Assembly: GCA_015056735.1 (NCBI GenBank)
Contig: SVFT01000015.1
Coordinates: forward strand, 1 to 47,449
Source: Lachnospiraceae bacterium
GTDB lineage: Bacteria; Bacillota; Clostridia; Lachnospirales; Lachnospiraceae
DNA: 47,449 nucleotides
Direction: 5' to 3'
Shown here: positions 9,601 to 15,568 of the stretch, piece by piece
How positions within the stretch are numbered: the first letter of the stretch is position 1
Layout of the letters: every line of letters begins with the position of its first letter
Translations under genes and position numbers: made by a program
The notes under the pieces: generated by a model
What the model was told of the DNA's origin: nothing
Databases searched by the model: none
The model's input: the letters and a program-made list of their open reading frames with translations, nothing else

Positions 9601-10863
9601 GATCGCATCTTTAAGGGCAGCCTCTGCAGCCTTCACTTTTTCAGCCTTCTCCGGATCACTGTCATCCAGTGCCTTGGCTGCTTCCAGTTCTGCCTTCTTT
9701 GTCTTGCATGTCTCATCATAAGCCAGCGCATATGCTTCCTTTGCTGCAGCAAGCGTTGCATATGCCGCCGTTACTTTATCCTGAGCCGCCTGAACAGCAT
9801 CTGCGTCAGCCTGTACGTTCTGTTCTCTCTGTGCTTTCAGCTGATCTGCAAGTTCCTTATCATACTCTGCGATCTTGTCATACTCTGCCTGACTTCCTGT
9901 CAGAAGATAGTATGCCTGAGATGCCTGCTCAACTGCCTTGTCTGCCTTCAGGACCGCAGCGCCTGCTTCCTGTACAGCTTCGTCGGCCTTGACATTTGCT
10001 TCGTGGATCGTATCATATGCAGCCTTTGCAGCAGCCTGATCGCCCTGCGCGGAATCAGCTGCATTGTCAAGGACAGTCTTCAGTGCTTCCTGCGCTTCCT
10101 GTGCAGCTGCCTTTGCAGCTGTTTTTGCCGCCTCTGCCTTGGGCTGTGCTTCTTTTGCCGCAGTCTTAGCCGCATCTGCCTTCGATACAACTTCATCTGC
10201 CGCGCCGTCTACATGCTTGCCGTCTTTGTCTGTATAGCCTGTTACAGCATTCGTCTGGTTCTGGATCTCTGTCTTAACGCCATCGATCAGATCCTTTACA
10301 TCATTTGTATCTTTCTTTAATCCATCAGCTGCTTTCTGAACAGCCTCAGCCTTATCCCGCTCACTTGCAGCGCTTTCGGATGCGCTCTTTGCATTGCCTT
10401 CTTCGGTCTTTGCAGTATTCTTAGCGGTCTCAGCTAAGCCTTTATTTGTTTCAGCTGTGCCGGCTTCTGTTTTTGCCGTGCCTTCCTGCTTTTCAGCTTC
10501 GCCCTTTGCAGTCTCTGCCTTACTTGCTTCGGATGCTGCATTCGTTGCTGCTGTACTTGCATTGGATTCTGCTGTCGCTGCATTGGATGCATGGCTTTCA
10601 GCGCTCTTTGCGCTGCTATCTGCAGATTTCGCCGAGCTCTCTGCACTCTTTTCATGAGTTTCGGAAGACTTTGCAGCCTCGCTTCCGCTTCCCTTATCAT
10701 TACTTCCCTTGTCCGCAGACTCGGTACTGCTATGGGACTCTTCTTCTGCATAAACCGTCATCGTTGTCAGGCAGCTGACTGCCGGCGAAAATGCCAGCAT
10801 CAGGGTCATTGCCCAAATGATTACGCTCTTTACTAATTTACCACCCAAATTCAGTCTTCTCAT
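6628..10863 (-). CDS. Giant Ala-rich coiled-coil surface protein, 1411 residues
   Basis: The product carries a signal peptide (residues 1-39, core VIIWAMTLMLAFSPA, likely cut after VYA) and a Ser/Ala-rich linker. About 1000 residues of alanine-, lysine- and glutamate-rich heptad-like coiled coil follow. Next comes a roughly 130-residue globular region (YTGDKADK to YVQYTKP), then a Pro/Gly-rich stalk, a repeated acidic motif FEEIDDQ, and a C-terminal hydrophobic segment (WPWALLGVAAAGVAAY) with a KKK tail. No LPxTG sortase signal precedes the helix, so anchoring is by membrane or another route. Two segments, AAKALDDSDPEKAEKV and AANALEDSDPKKAEKV, show an internal duplication. The start is the ATG at 10863, because AAGGAG lies 7 bases upstream; an in-frame GTG six codons earlier has no such signal. 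It probably spans the cell wall as an elongated fibre or adhesin. The function is not recognised. Confidence 0.8.
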   Translation of the reverse strand: MRRLNLGGKLVKSVIIWAMTLMLAFSPAVSCLTTMTVYAEEESHSSTESADKGSNDKGSGSEAAKSSETHEKSAESSAKSADSSAKSAESHASNAATAESNASTAATNAASEASKAETAKGEAEKQEGTAKTEAGTAETNKGLAETAKNTAKTEEGNAKSASESAASERDKAEAVQKAADGLKKDTNDVKDLIDGVKTEIQNQTNAVTGYTDKDGKHVDGAADEVVSKADAAKTAAKEAQPKAEAAKTAAKAAAQEAQEALKTVLDNAADSAQGDQAAAKAAYDTIHEANVKADEAVQEAGAAVLKADKAVEQASQAYYLLTGSQAEYDKIAEYDKELADQLKAQREQNVQADADAVQAAQDKVTAAYATLAAAKEAYALAYDETCKTKKAELEAAKALDDSDPEKAEKVKAAEAALKDAIAKAELTANAAEVAADAAADFVTAATAAAGKADTAAATAAGKADLAKEAADDAQKAANAAKTEKGKADAAAKKAGEYADAANTEAGKALSEKEAAEGDQASAEGSLGQAQDDYAAVKDNGKTYAQLQETAKNATDRYNNLKAEREQAERTRDDNNADAWRTYENSIPETDRKTTEAWNTECTRLERIKNEAEGEVARLEAKKAELEGERKRIDEKRYYIGKLTDLAKIDSKIASVNADLNGVEILGLGFKTGAREKAEDARNDYNSYSSEQNLATLKERARLASDEYKNIAIVANAGKDAVEKAQEAENNASDTMAIENAKLMYSFQKAIDNSDSELTKACKNKYLAFEAANALEDSDPKKAEKVATAEQEFVDALEKVVEEKAAYYKQVCKDTNWYDKHTADSLDEWYKAFEFWNGGGKKEVESKFKGDANINHFLNWNFTFDNAKDNTKKLYTYANALCVDTNLTEIELDVFEAAYKATLAEKAAQKAGTSYDNAVKSKEAAANSKTAAEGSATAAGTAATNAQNSADQAKKDAYKDAKNPTGLSAEEYAEVAAQAAKAAHDYVAKATAAKQAAEAAETAAKQALEDYKAALSAVQRAEEELEALKTSTKTATEAAIKKAEIALRNARTEQGTAQSAYDTATEALAVAKNCESWLKELATAGTKDGTTTLVYEYTGDKADKLSKKDGWINWDGGKDAYKNLSNDTTIPYEVMHAYVKYMVEHGFVDHKLAMEAKTDALVDGEGKPLPKENQYAHQGISAGGPTFDASANGTLPIVYWDVDEDGKLLGTFHVGVEDSMNTGRYFVTFSLKRCPDNTFHMDGVYVQYTKPATPSTEDEGGSSRSGGTTVAPGTTPAPAQNGDVVIPDGMIPLADGSDIVGGVMNENAQGVNTGAPAGGVAGAGAPAAQGGIVINDQLSAQAATFEDEFEEIDDQKSAQTATFEEIDDQMSATADMPGEDGTPVWPWALLGVAAAGVAAYETKKKMDAKKKA

Positions 10864-11069
10864 ATTAATCTCCTTTGTCACCCTCTATGAGCAAATGTAT
10901 CAGGTTACATAATGTAGTACTTTTTTCTCATTCACCTTATATGAGTCTGGTACTATTCAAAAAGGTTCAACTTTTCGACAAAAAAATTGAAATTTTTTAA
11001 TCTATTTTTCCTATATCGCATTCTATCGTTTGAAACTGCAACAATATCACGCACTACCGCACAAAAACA

Positions 11070-11089
11070 GCCGCCATAACAATGGCGGC
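11070..11089 (-). terminator. Terminator of the MNT/HEPN pair
   Basis: GCCGCCAT and ATGGCGGC form an eight-base stem with a four-base loop, followed on the minus strand by CTGTTTTTGT. It starts 12 bases past the HEPN gene stop. A near-identical copy of this terminator occurs at 11904-11921. Confidence 0.85.
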
Positions 11090-11101
11090 CCATTTAATTC
11101 G

Positions 11102-11482
11102 CTATTTCGTTGTTCCGGAATCTAACCATTCTACAGCTGTATCATAAGTCTTCTGCAGCGCGTCCTTGCGAACCACTTTGATTGGATAGTACCTACACTC
11201 AGCCTCCCAATGCGTTATGGCATCAGCCTTTTCTCTAATATACTTAGGGACTCCAATGTCAATATTATTATCATCGCATTTCTTCAACAGCACATCGATA
11301 TCATGTCCCCATAAGGATAACCCTTCGATCTCTGCTTTAAGCTTGATTGTTTTTTCAATAGCCTGTTGCAAATGGTAAGCTGCTTGCAATCGAAGCGGCT
11401 TCTCTTCGTCGTTGCAATACCTTTTGGCGATTTCCAAATCCGCGAGAATTAGTCCCTTATACTGCTTCTGCTCTCTGGTCAT
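11102..11482 (-). CDS. HEPN domain protein (partner of MNT nucleotidyltransferase)
   Basis: This 126-residue, all-helical protein has the HEPN signature AAYHLQQAIEKTIKL near residues 34-48 and a basic C-terminal part. HEPN proteins are either RNases or structural partners; in MNT/HEPN modules one protein is toxic and the other AMPylates or binds it. Here Arg31 and His37 give an R-x5-H arrangement compatible with an active HEPN site, though the first residue choice is uncertain. Its start overlaps the end of the nucleotidyltransferase gene by 26 bases, indicating translational coupling. A terminator follows, so the two genes form a complete two-gene unit. The length is typical of the family. 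A toxin-antitoxin role is inferred from family and pairing. Confidence 0.8.
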   Translation of the reverse strand: MTREQKQYKGLILADLEIAKRYCNDEEKPLRLQAAYHLQQAIEKTIKLKAEIEGLSLWGHDIDVLLKKCDDNNIDIGVPKYIREKADAITHWEAECRYYPIKVVRKDALQKTYDTAVEWLDSGTTK

Positions 11483-11810
11483 AAATTGTTACTCCATCCT
11501 TTTCAATCTGCTTCCACAAAGGGCTTTTTTTGATACTGGCAAGGTCTTTTTTTCCCCCATAAGACAAAAGATCAAATTGATTGGGAAAACTATCATATAG
11601 CGTATACTTGAATTCTTTATATCTCTTGTTCGACCAAAACTTGGAAGAAGTCATATCTCTGTCTCTCGGCTCGATATAAAGATCAATATCCGACTCACCG
11701 GTAGCCTCATCACGTGAATATGAGCCAAACAAAATAACCATACCCAGAATATCTGAATACAGATCGCAGATAGATGTTAACTTTTTGATCACTTCATCCC
11801 TATTTGACAT
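11457..11810 (-). CDS. Minimal nucleotidyltransferase (MNT, MntA-like)
   Basis: The 117-residue protein contains the polymerase-beta nucleotidyltransferase motif GSYSRDEATGESDIDL (residues 29-44), with the two catalytic acidic residues in D-x-D (Asp41, Asp43). A third acidic residue is expected further on near the YDS/FDLLS segment. Such proteins pair with HEPN toxins and can transfer AMP to them. It overlaps the HEPN gene by 26 bases. A GAGG lies about 10 bases before ATG, and a TATAAT box (near 11843-11848) with a weak -35 is visible upstream. All key residues look intact. The pair is the only undamaged toxin-antitoxin-like module in a stretch otherwise littered with fragments. Confidence 0.8.
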   Translation of the reverse strand: MSNRDEVIKKLTSICDLYSDILGMVILFGSYSRDEATGESDIDLYIEPRDRDMTSSKFWSNKRYKEFKYTLYDSFPNQFDLLSYGGKKDLASIKKSPLWKQIEKDGVTIYDQRAEAV

Positions 11811-11903
11811 ATGCGATGTACCTCATGGTTCTCTACCTGATTTTATTATATCAACATTTGCAAGTGCCAACAAGCAAAAAGCCGTGGCCTTCTGCCAAAA
11901 ACA

Positions 11904-11921
11904 GCCGCCATAAATGGCGGC
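11904..11921 (-). terminator. Second copy of the gccgccat terminator
   Basis: The same stem arms as at 11070-11089 are present here with CTGTTTTTGG following on the minus strand. Directly beside it (11876-11890) is a half copy of the aaaaagccgtggcc terminator found complete at 12537-12563. It now follows only gene fragments, so it probably terminated a gene that has decayed. Confidence 0.65.
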
Positions 11922-11939
11922 CGCGGTCCTCCGCTGATG

Positions 11940-12059
11940 CTATTTATTCAGTTGAAGTTTGAATTCTTCTTCAGAAAGGTTTGCACGCTTGGCGGCTTCA
12001 ACAACCTGCCCAGTCTTGTCGGGCCTGTCATTCAAGATTTCGCCGTAAGGCGAAAATTC
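11940..12059 (-). pseudogene. C-terminal fragment of an unidentified protein
   Basis: Read on the minus strand, the frame gives EFSPYGEILNDRPDKTGQ followed by VVEAAKRANLSEEEFKLQLNK and a stop at 11940-11942. It looks protein-like but has no start codon or ribosome binding site; an in-frame TAG lies directly upstream at 12060-12062. I do not recognise the family. It is followed by a terminator, as a real gene end would be, so it is best read as a remnant. Confidence 0.45.
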
Positions 12060-12143
12060 CTATATGTCAAGCGCTTCGGCGAGCATGCGGTCAACATCTT
12101 CAACTGAATGCGTGCGTCCACTCCTAATGGTCTTGACTTTTTC
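12060..12143 (-). pseudogene. RelB/DinJ-like antitoxin C-terminal remnant
   Basis: The minus-strand frame reads EKVKTIRSGRTHSVEDV followed by DRMLAEALDI and stop, with another in-frame stop immediately upstream at 12144-12146. The RSGRTHSVEDV pattern resembles the toxin-binding tail of RelB/DinJ-type antitoxins (an agrths-xx-evf-like motif). No start codon is available, so this is a decayed piece. The assignment rests on a short motif and is tentative. Confidence 0.35.
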
Positions 12144-12198
12144 CTAACCTTTTGGTATTTTCTTATCAAAGGAATGGGTTTTGTGTCCGGTAAACTCT

Positions 12199-12501
12199 TT
12201 ATGAGTCGAGGGAGTTGCTCGTTTCTTTTTTTATGTCCAGAATGTCATATAGGTACATCTTTTCATCTGCAGAATGTCTGATCAGCATCGTACTTCGATA
12301 AGAGTTATACCGCTCGATATTCCCTTTTTCATCAAATATCGGTAATTCAAATCTCGAATCATATCGATACCATCCATAGCGCGCATTTCGTTTGTGTCTT
12401 TCATCCTGGTTCTTTTTAAATCTTTTGTTCTCAGCTATTTCTATTAGTTCCGGAATTCCTTGCACTGCACTCATTAAGAATGTGTTCAAGCAATCCCTCA
12501 C
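12199..12501 (-). pseudogene. Truncated nuclease/toxin-like domain fragment
   Basis: The 100-codon frame opens only with a GTG lacking any ribosome binding site, directly after an in-frame TGA, so the gene has lost its 5' part. The sequence ELPIFDEKGNIERYNSYRST, followed by MLIRHSADEKMYLYDILDIKKE, resembles the C-terminal nuclease-like modules at the end of polyvalent proteins of phages and conjugative elements (the PBECR group). That family name is a recollection of pattern and not a database hit. Its presence suggests that a mobile element once occupied this spot. Confidence 0.4.
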
Positions 12502-12536
12502 ATTTCATGATTCTGGGATCTGGGATTCTGGGAAAA

Positions 12537-12563
12537 AAAGCCGTGGCCTCCGGCCACGGCTTT
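12537..12563 (-). terminator. Terminator of the Rpn-family gene
   Basis: AAAGCCGTGGCC and GGCCACGGCTTT form a perfect 12-base stem with a three-base loop, followed on the minus strand by a seven-T run. It lies 45 bases past the stop codon of the gene at 12609-13478. A 10-base direct repeat gattctggga flanks it on the left. Confidence 0.9.
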
Positions 12564-12608
12564 GAACCCTATACTATTCCATTTAGAAAATGCACTTTTG
12601 CGCGTGCC

Positions 12609-13478
12609 TTATGCGTTTTCCTTTTCAAGCATAGCCTTCAGCCTGGCGATTTCGGCATCCTTTTGTTCGAGTTCAGAGTTCATTTGTTCGAGTTCACTTC
12701 TAAACTGCTCTTCAGCTTCTTCTCGTCCTCTTTTCAGACCCAGGCGGAAAGAAACTCTTTTATCCATAAGGTACTTCTCGTGTGCTTCTGCAAGAACTCT
12801 TTCTTCAGGGGTTATATTGATATCATATACCATCTCAGCCGCCTCCATCATGATCTCATCGCCGTTGCATAGGCTTCTCAGTTCTTCCCAGGTCTCCGCA
12901 AGAAACAGCTTCGCCCAATGCACCAGTTGCGAAGAAGCTCCCTCCTCATTCGCCCGCTCTATTTGAGTTAAGTCTAGCACATTCAGCTTGATTTTTGAAG
13001 AATACAGCCTGTGGTTTTTTTCATTCATCAGGCGATATTTCGCGTAAAATTCCGGACTGTCCGCAAATAGTGTGTAGTTCATGATGGAGATCTGTGTCAC
13101 CGGATATGCGTCAGCATAATCATCATGCTGATCGAGGTTTAGGTAGGAGCGGCACAGGTAGTACACCGAGCGGTCCGTCCAGGCATCCATCCGATAGCAC
13201 TGCACCTCCACATTTACGATCTCCCGGTTATTAAACAGCACACGGATGTCAAGAATGATCTCTTTTTCTTTGTAATTCTTGTAGTCGATCGGGTTTAAGA
13301 GATCGACCTCTTTCACGTCCGCCTCCTGTACTTCCAACAAGGCACAGATCAGCCCCTTCAGCGTATTCTTTGAGCGCTGCGTGACGCTGTGAAGCACCAT
13401 GTCATTTCGCAGCGTGACAGGGATCTTGCCGGTCGCATCCGCCAGACCCTGCGAGAATACCATTTTCTTCTCTTTCAT
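12609..13478 (-). CDS. Rpn-family recombination-promoting nuclease / PD-(D/E)XK 'transposase'
   Basis: The 289-residue product matches the Rpn (RpnA/PDDEXK_2) family, nucleases that promote RecA-independent recombination and are often annotated as transposases. The active-site core is visible as LDIR (about residue 76) and VEVQ (about residue 91) between beta strands. RSVYYLCRSYLNL follows. A C-terminal charged coiled coil of EQ/EL repeats runs from about 245 to the end. AGGAGG stands 7 bases before ATG. It is a single gene ending in a strong terminator. No terminal inverted repeats are seen around it, so it is not shown to be mobile itself. The neighbouring toxin-antitoxin debris is consistent with a recombination-prone site. 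Confidence 0.85.
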   Translation of the reverse strand: MKEKKMVFSQGLADATGKIPVTLRNDMVLHSVTQRSKNTLKGLICALLEVQEADVKEVDLLNPIDYKNYKEKEIILDIRVLFNNREIVNVEVQCYRMDAWTDRSVYYLCRSYLNLDQHDDYADAYPVTQISIMNYTLFADSPEFYAKYRLMNEKNHRLYSSKIKLNVLDLTQIERANEEGASSQLVHWAKLFLAETWEELRSLCNGDEIMMEAAEMVYDINITPEERVLAEAHEKYLMDKRVSFRLGLKRGREEAEEQFRSELEQMNSELEQKDAEIARLKAMLEKENA

Positions 13479-13700
13479 TCAAATCCTCCTGTAAATATGT
13501 GATTAGAAGGATCTGCTTGCGGTAGACTGTGAAAAGAACATACAGAAACTGTTGATCTGCAAAAGGTCGTTGAATCACTATCTGTTTACATCTGTTTGGG
13601 AAAAGTGGCAGAAATGCCGATGATCCGAAATAGATCCTTCAATGCAGTTACCGTATCATAGTTTATTCCCTGTGTAAAGTGTGAAATAAAGTTGAAATAA

Positions 13701-13726
13701 AAGCCGGTCGACACTGCGACCGGCTT
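13701..13726 (-). terminator. Terminator of the pilus-type operon
   Basis: AAGCCGGTCG and CGACCGGCTT form a perfect ten-base stem with a six-base loop, followed on the minus strand by TTTATTTC. It begins about 10 bases after the stop codon of the last operon gene. Confidence 0.9.
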
Positions 13727-13735
13727 CCTTATTCG

Positions 13736-14251
13736 TTAAAACAGAAACTGCATATCTTCCTTGCCCGGAAGGTCCAGCGTATCGTCCAGCTCGAGGCTGT
13801 CGTCGATGACTACCTGCCAGCTGGTGAGTTTATAGTACGCACCGTCCCTGGGCGGGTAGAGCACCTGCACCTTTACTTCGAGGCGCTGCTGCTCGGAGAG
13901 CTCGATCGTAAACGACGAGGTCTCGCCTGCCTGTGCGAAGTATTCCGCTTCATCTGCGCTCTGCGCTTCGATCTCTTTTAAGGAAGCGACAAGATTTGCA
14001 AGGAACTCTTCCGCTTCACCGCATGCTTCGTAGTACTTCACGTTACGTGCCGCAAGTTTCTTGGACAGGTTGTAGTCCACCTGCGCGCTCACAACGGACA
14101 GGACCGCAAATGCCACCAGGCAGAGCACAACAAAGATCAGCAGGATAGACGATGAGCCGACGTTTACGCCGAAGCTTCTGCGCTTACCCACGCGATGTTT
14201 GATCGTCTTTTCTTCCTCTTCCATCACAGGATTGGAGCCATAGTAATTCAT
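13736..14251 (-). CDS. Pilus/secretion operon membrane protein with single N-terminal helix
   Basis: The 171-residue protein has a cytoplasmic N-terminus of about 33 residues rich in charge, one transmembrane helix (SSILLIFVVLCLVAFAVLSV, about 34-53) and an extracytoplasmic part. It is the last gene of the operon: its ATG overlaps the previous stop codon (ATGA). The helix-then-exterior layout and the position suggest a PilX- or GspK-like minor assembly component, but no clear prepilin cleavage site precedes the helix. It is comparable to membrane proteins at the end of DUF4860-type clusters of Lachnospiraceae. No catalytic motif is seen. Confidence 0.7.
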   Translation of the reverse strand: MNYYGSNPVMEEEEKTIKHRVGKRRSFGVNVGSSSILLIFVVLCLVAFAVLSVVSAQVDYNLSKKLAARNVKYYEACGEAEEFLANLVASLKEIEAQSADEAEYFAQAGETSSFTIELSEQQRLEVKVQVLYPPRDGAYYKLTSWQVVIDDSLELDDTLDLPGKEDMQFLF

Positions 14252-14649
14252 CTCTTTGCCTCCTCTCCCACGAATTTCGTGATCGGAAGCTCATAGATGA
14301 CACTCTCATCCGACAATTTCTTTGATGTGATCACCGCATGCAGGAGCGACTTCTCATCTACGGGTTTCATCTCCATCGAAACCGCATACACTGCCGATCC
14401 TTCATCTGTTACGCGCTGCCAATCGGCATCGTAGTACTGCGTCTTTCCAAGGTCATCTTCGATCGTATCGCTTCCATAGAGCGTCTCCGCCAGATTCTGG
14501 CATTTGATGATGCTCTGATTGAGCGCGATCGACTTATCCGTCAGCACATGTGCCTTGACAAAAAGCTGTATGCAGGCGGTGCTGGCCATCGAAAAGACCA
14601 GGATCGCCAATATGAGTTCCATCAAAAACAGACTGGAGTTCTTACGCAA
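14248..14649 (-). CDS. Pseudopilin-like protein (TTG start)
   Basis: The 133-residue product begins with a short charged head followed by SLFLMELILAILVFSMAS. This is the prepilin pattern of a hydrophobic helix with glutamate five residues into the mature chain. The cleavage residue before the phenylalanine/leucine is not the usual glycine, so processing by a prepilin peptidase is uncertain. The start is TTG, preceded by GAGGGGG 8 bases upstream; no ATG is in reach. It lies 21 bases after the DUF4860-like gene and overlaps the next gene by four bases. It is probably a minor subunit of a short type II/IV-like fibre. No prepilin peptidase gene is in the window. Confidence 0.7.
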   Translation of the reverse strand: MRKNSSLFLMELILAILVFSMASTACIQLFVKAHVLTDKSIALNQSIIKCQNLAETLYGSDTIEDDLGKTQYYDADWQRVTDEGSAVYAVSMEMKPVDEKSLLHAVITSKKLSDESVIYELPITKFVGEEAKR

Positions 14650-14670
14650 AGCTGCGTCCCCCTCTCAACT

Positions 14671-15156
14671 TCAATCATCACAGCGAGTGGATACCAGTAC
14701 TTCCTGCACGGATCCATCCTCTTCCACAACTGTCAGCTTCCAGAGCCTGCCTCCCATATGCGTCGCTTCAAAAGAGCGGACCGGCAGAATATCCGTGCCG
14801 GCGTCTGCGGACAGCTTATTGTCTTTTGCTGTGAAAAGTTCTTTCAAATGACCGTCATACTCATACAGGTAGGTACTGTACTCGGCCCCATAGTATTCCT
14901 GCGTCAGTACGAGCGCATTGTTTCCGTCAAAATCTTCCACGCTCACCGCGCCTTCGATATCGCCCTGGCGGATCTTCTCCGTGATATACGCTGTCGTCGT
15001 ACGCAGATTAAAGTTCTCGTTCATACGGTCGACCGTCTTCTTGTAGACGCCGGATCCGATCAGGATCAGCATCAGTGCCGAGAACGCAAATACAAAAAAG
15101 AGTCCCAGCACAAACAAAAAGTCGACGATATGGCCTTCATTCCTGATCTTTTTCAT
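14671..15156 (-). CDS. DUF4860-like membrane-anchored protein
   Basis: This 161-residue protein has one N-terminal transmembrane helix (about residues 12-35) and a mixed alpha/beta exterior domain with TTTAYITEKIRQGD and a trailing RLWKLTVVEEDGS segment. The pattern agrees with the DUF4860 family found beside GspF and pseudopilin genes in Clostridia; the family has no assigned biochemical function. GGAG lies 5 bases before ATG. The start overlaps the stop of the upstream gene by four bases (ATGA), which indicates coupled translation within the pilus-type operon. Confidence 0.75.
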   Translation of the reverse strand: MKKIRNEGHIVDFLFVLGLFFVFAFSALMLILIGSGVYKKTVDRMNENFNLRTTTAYITEKIRQGDIEGAVSVEDFDGNNALVLTQEYYGAEYSTYLYEYDGHLKELFTAKDNKLSADAGTDILPVRSFEATHMGGRLWKLTVVEEDGSVQEVLVSTRCDD

Positions 15157-15482
15157 TCTGACTCCTTCCCCATGCGCAGGATCGTGATATCCGGCATGAT
15201 GTTGGAGCCGACAGGCTTGTAATCTACAAAGAATGTCTCTTCATCATAGATCAGGCCGTAATGCTCTTTGATATAATCCAGACTCGGCGGATAGAATCCT
15301 TCCACCGCATAGCAGTGGAGCACATCTCTCTCGATCGCTGTCTGCAGACTTTCCTGTTGCTTTTCGATCGTCGTCCTGTTCACGCTTGTGATCCCGAAAA
15401 GGAACGCCACAAGCAGTCCGACGAACGCCAGGTAAGACAGATGGATGTGTCCGAGGATCTCGCCCTTTCTTACTTTTCTCAT
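15153..15482 (-). CDS. Small membrane-anchored pilus operon protein
   Basis: The 109-residue product has a transmembrane helix at about residues 10-32 (GHIHLSYLAFVGLLVAFLFG) and a short exterior domain containing CYAVEGFYPPSLDYIKEHYG. This YAxEGxYPPSLxYL-like segment is commonly seen in pilin-like proteins. The start is placed at the ATG preceded by GGAGG; an in-frame TTG six codons earlier would put the ribosome binding site inside the gene. It sits between the GspF-like gene and the DUF4860-like gene. The 86 bases before it hold two strong hairpins. The role is inferred from context as an assembly or minor-pilin component. Confidence 0.7.
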   Translation of the reverse strand: MRKVRKGEILGHIHLSYLAFVGLLVAFLFGITSVNRTTIEKQQESLQTAIERDVLHCYAVEGFYPPSLDYIKEHYGLIYDEETFFVDYKPVGSNIMPDITILRMGKESE

Positions 15483-15493
15483 ATTGTCCTCCA

Positions 15494-15561
15494 GGCTCAA
15501 GCAGACAAGCTCGCTTGTCTATTTGAGCCGCCAATCAAGTTTGAAAGCTTTGCTTTCAAAC
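15494..15561. other. Two tandem hairpins inside the pilus-type operon
   Basis: The first hairpin pairs GGCTCAA (15494-15500) with TTGAGCC (15523-15529) and continues inside with AGACAAGC/GCTTGTCT. The second (15538-15561) pairs AGTTTGAAAGC with GCTTTCAAACT around a very short loop. Neither is followed by a T run on the minus strand, so they look like mRNA processing or stability structures rather than terminators. Confidence 0.65.
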
Positions 15562-15568
15562 TGATTCC

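Noticed and set aside
10900-10990. Promoter for the giant surface protein gene
   Set aside because: Candidate hexamers (TTGAAC, TATAAG) are at unsuitable spacing of 23 bases; no convincing sigma-A promoter could be defined.
12609-13478. Insertion sequence around the Rpn-family gene
   Set aside because: No terminal inverted repeats or target duplication were seen; the family name transposase is historical.
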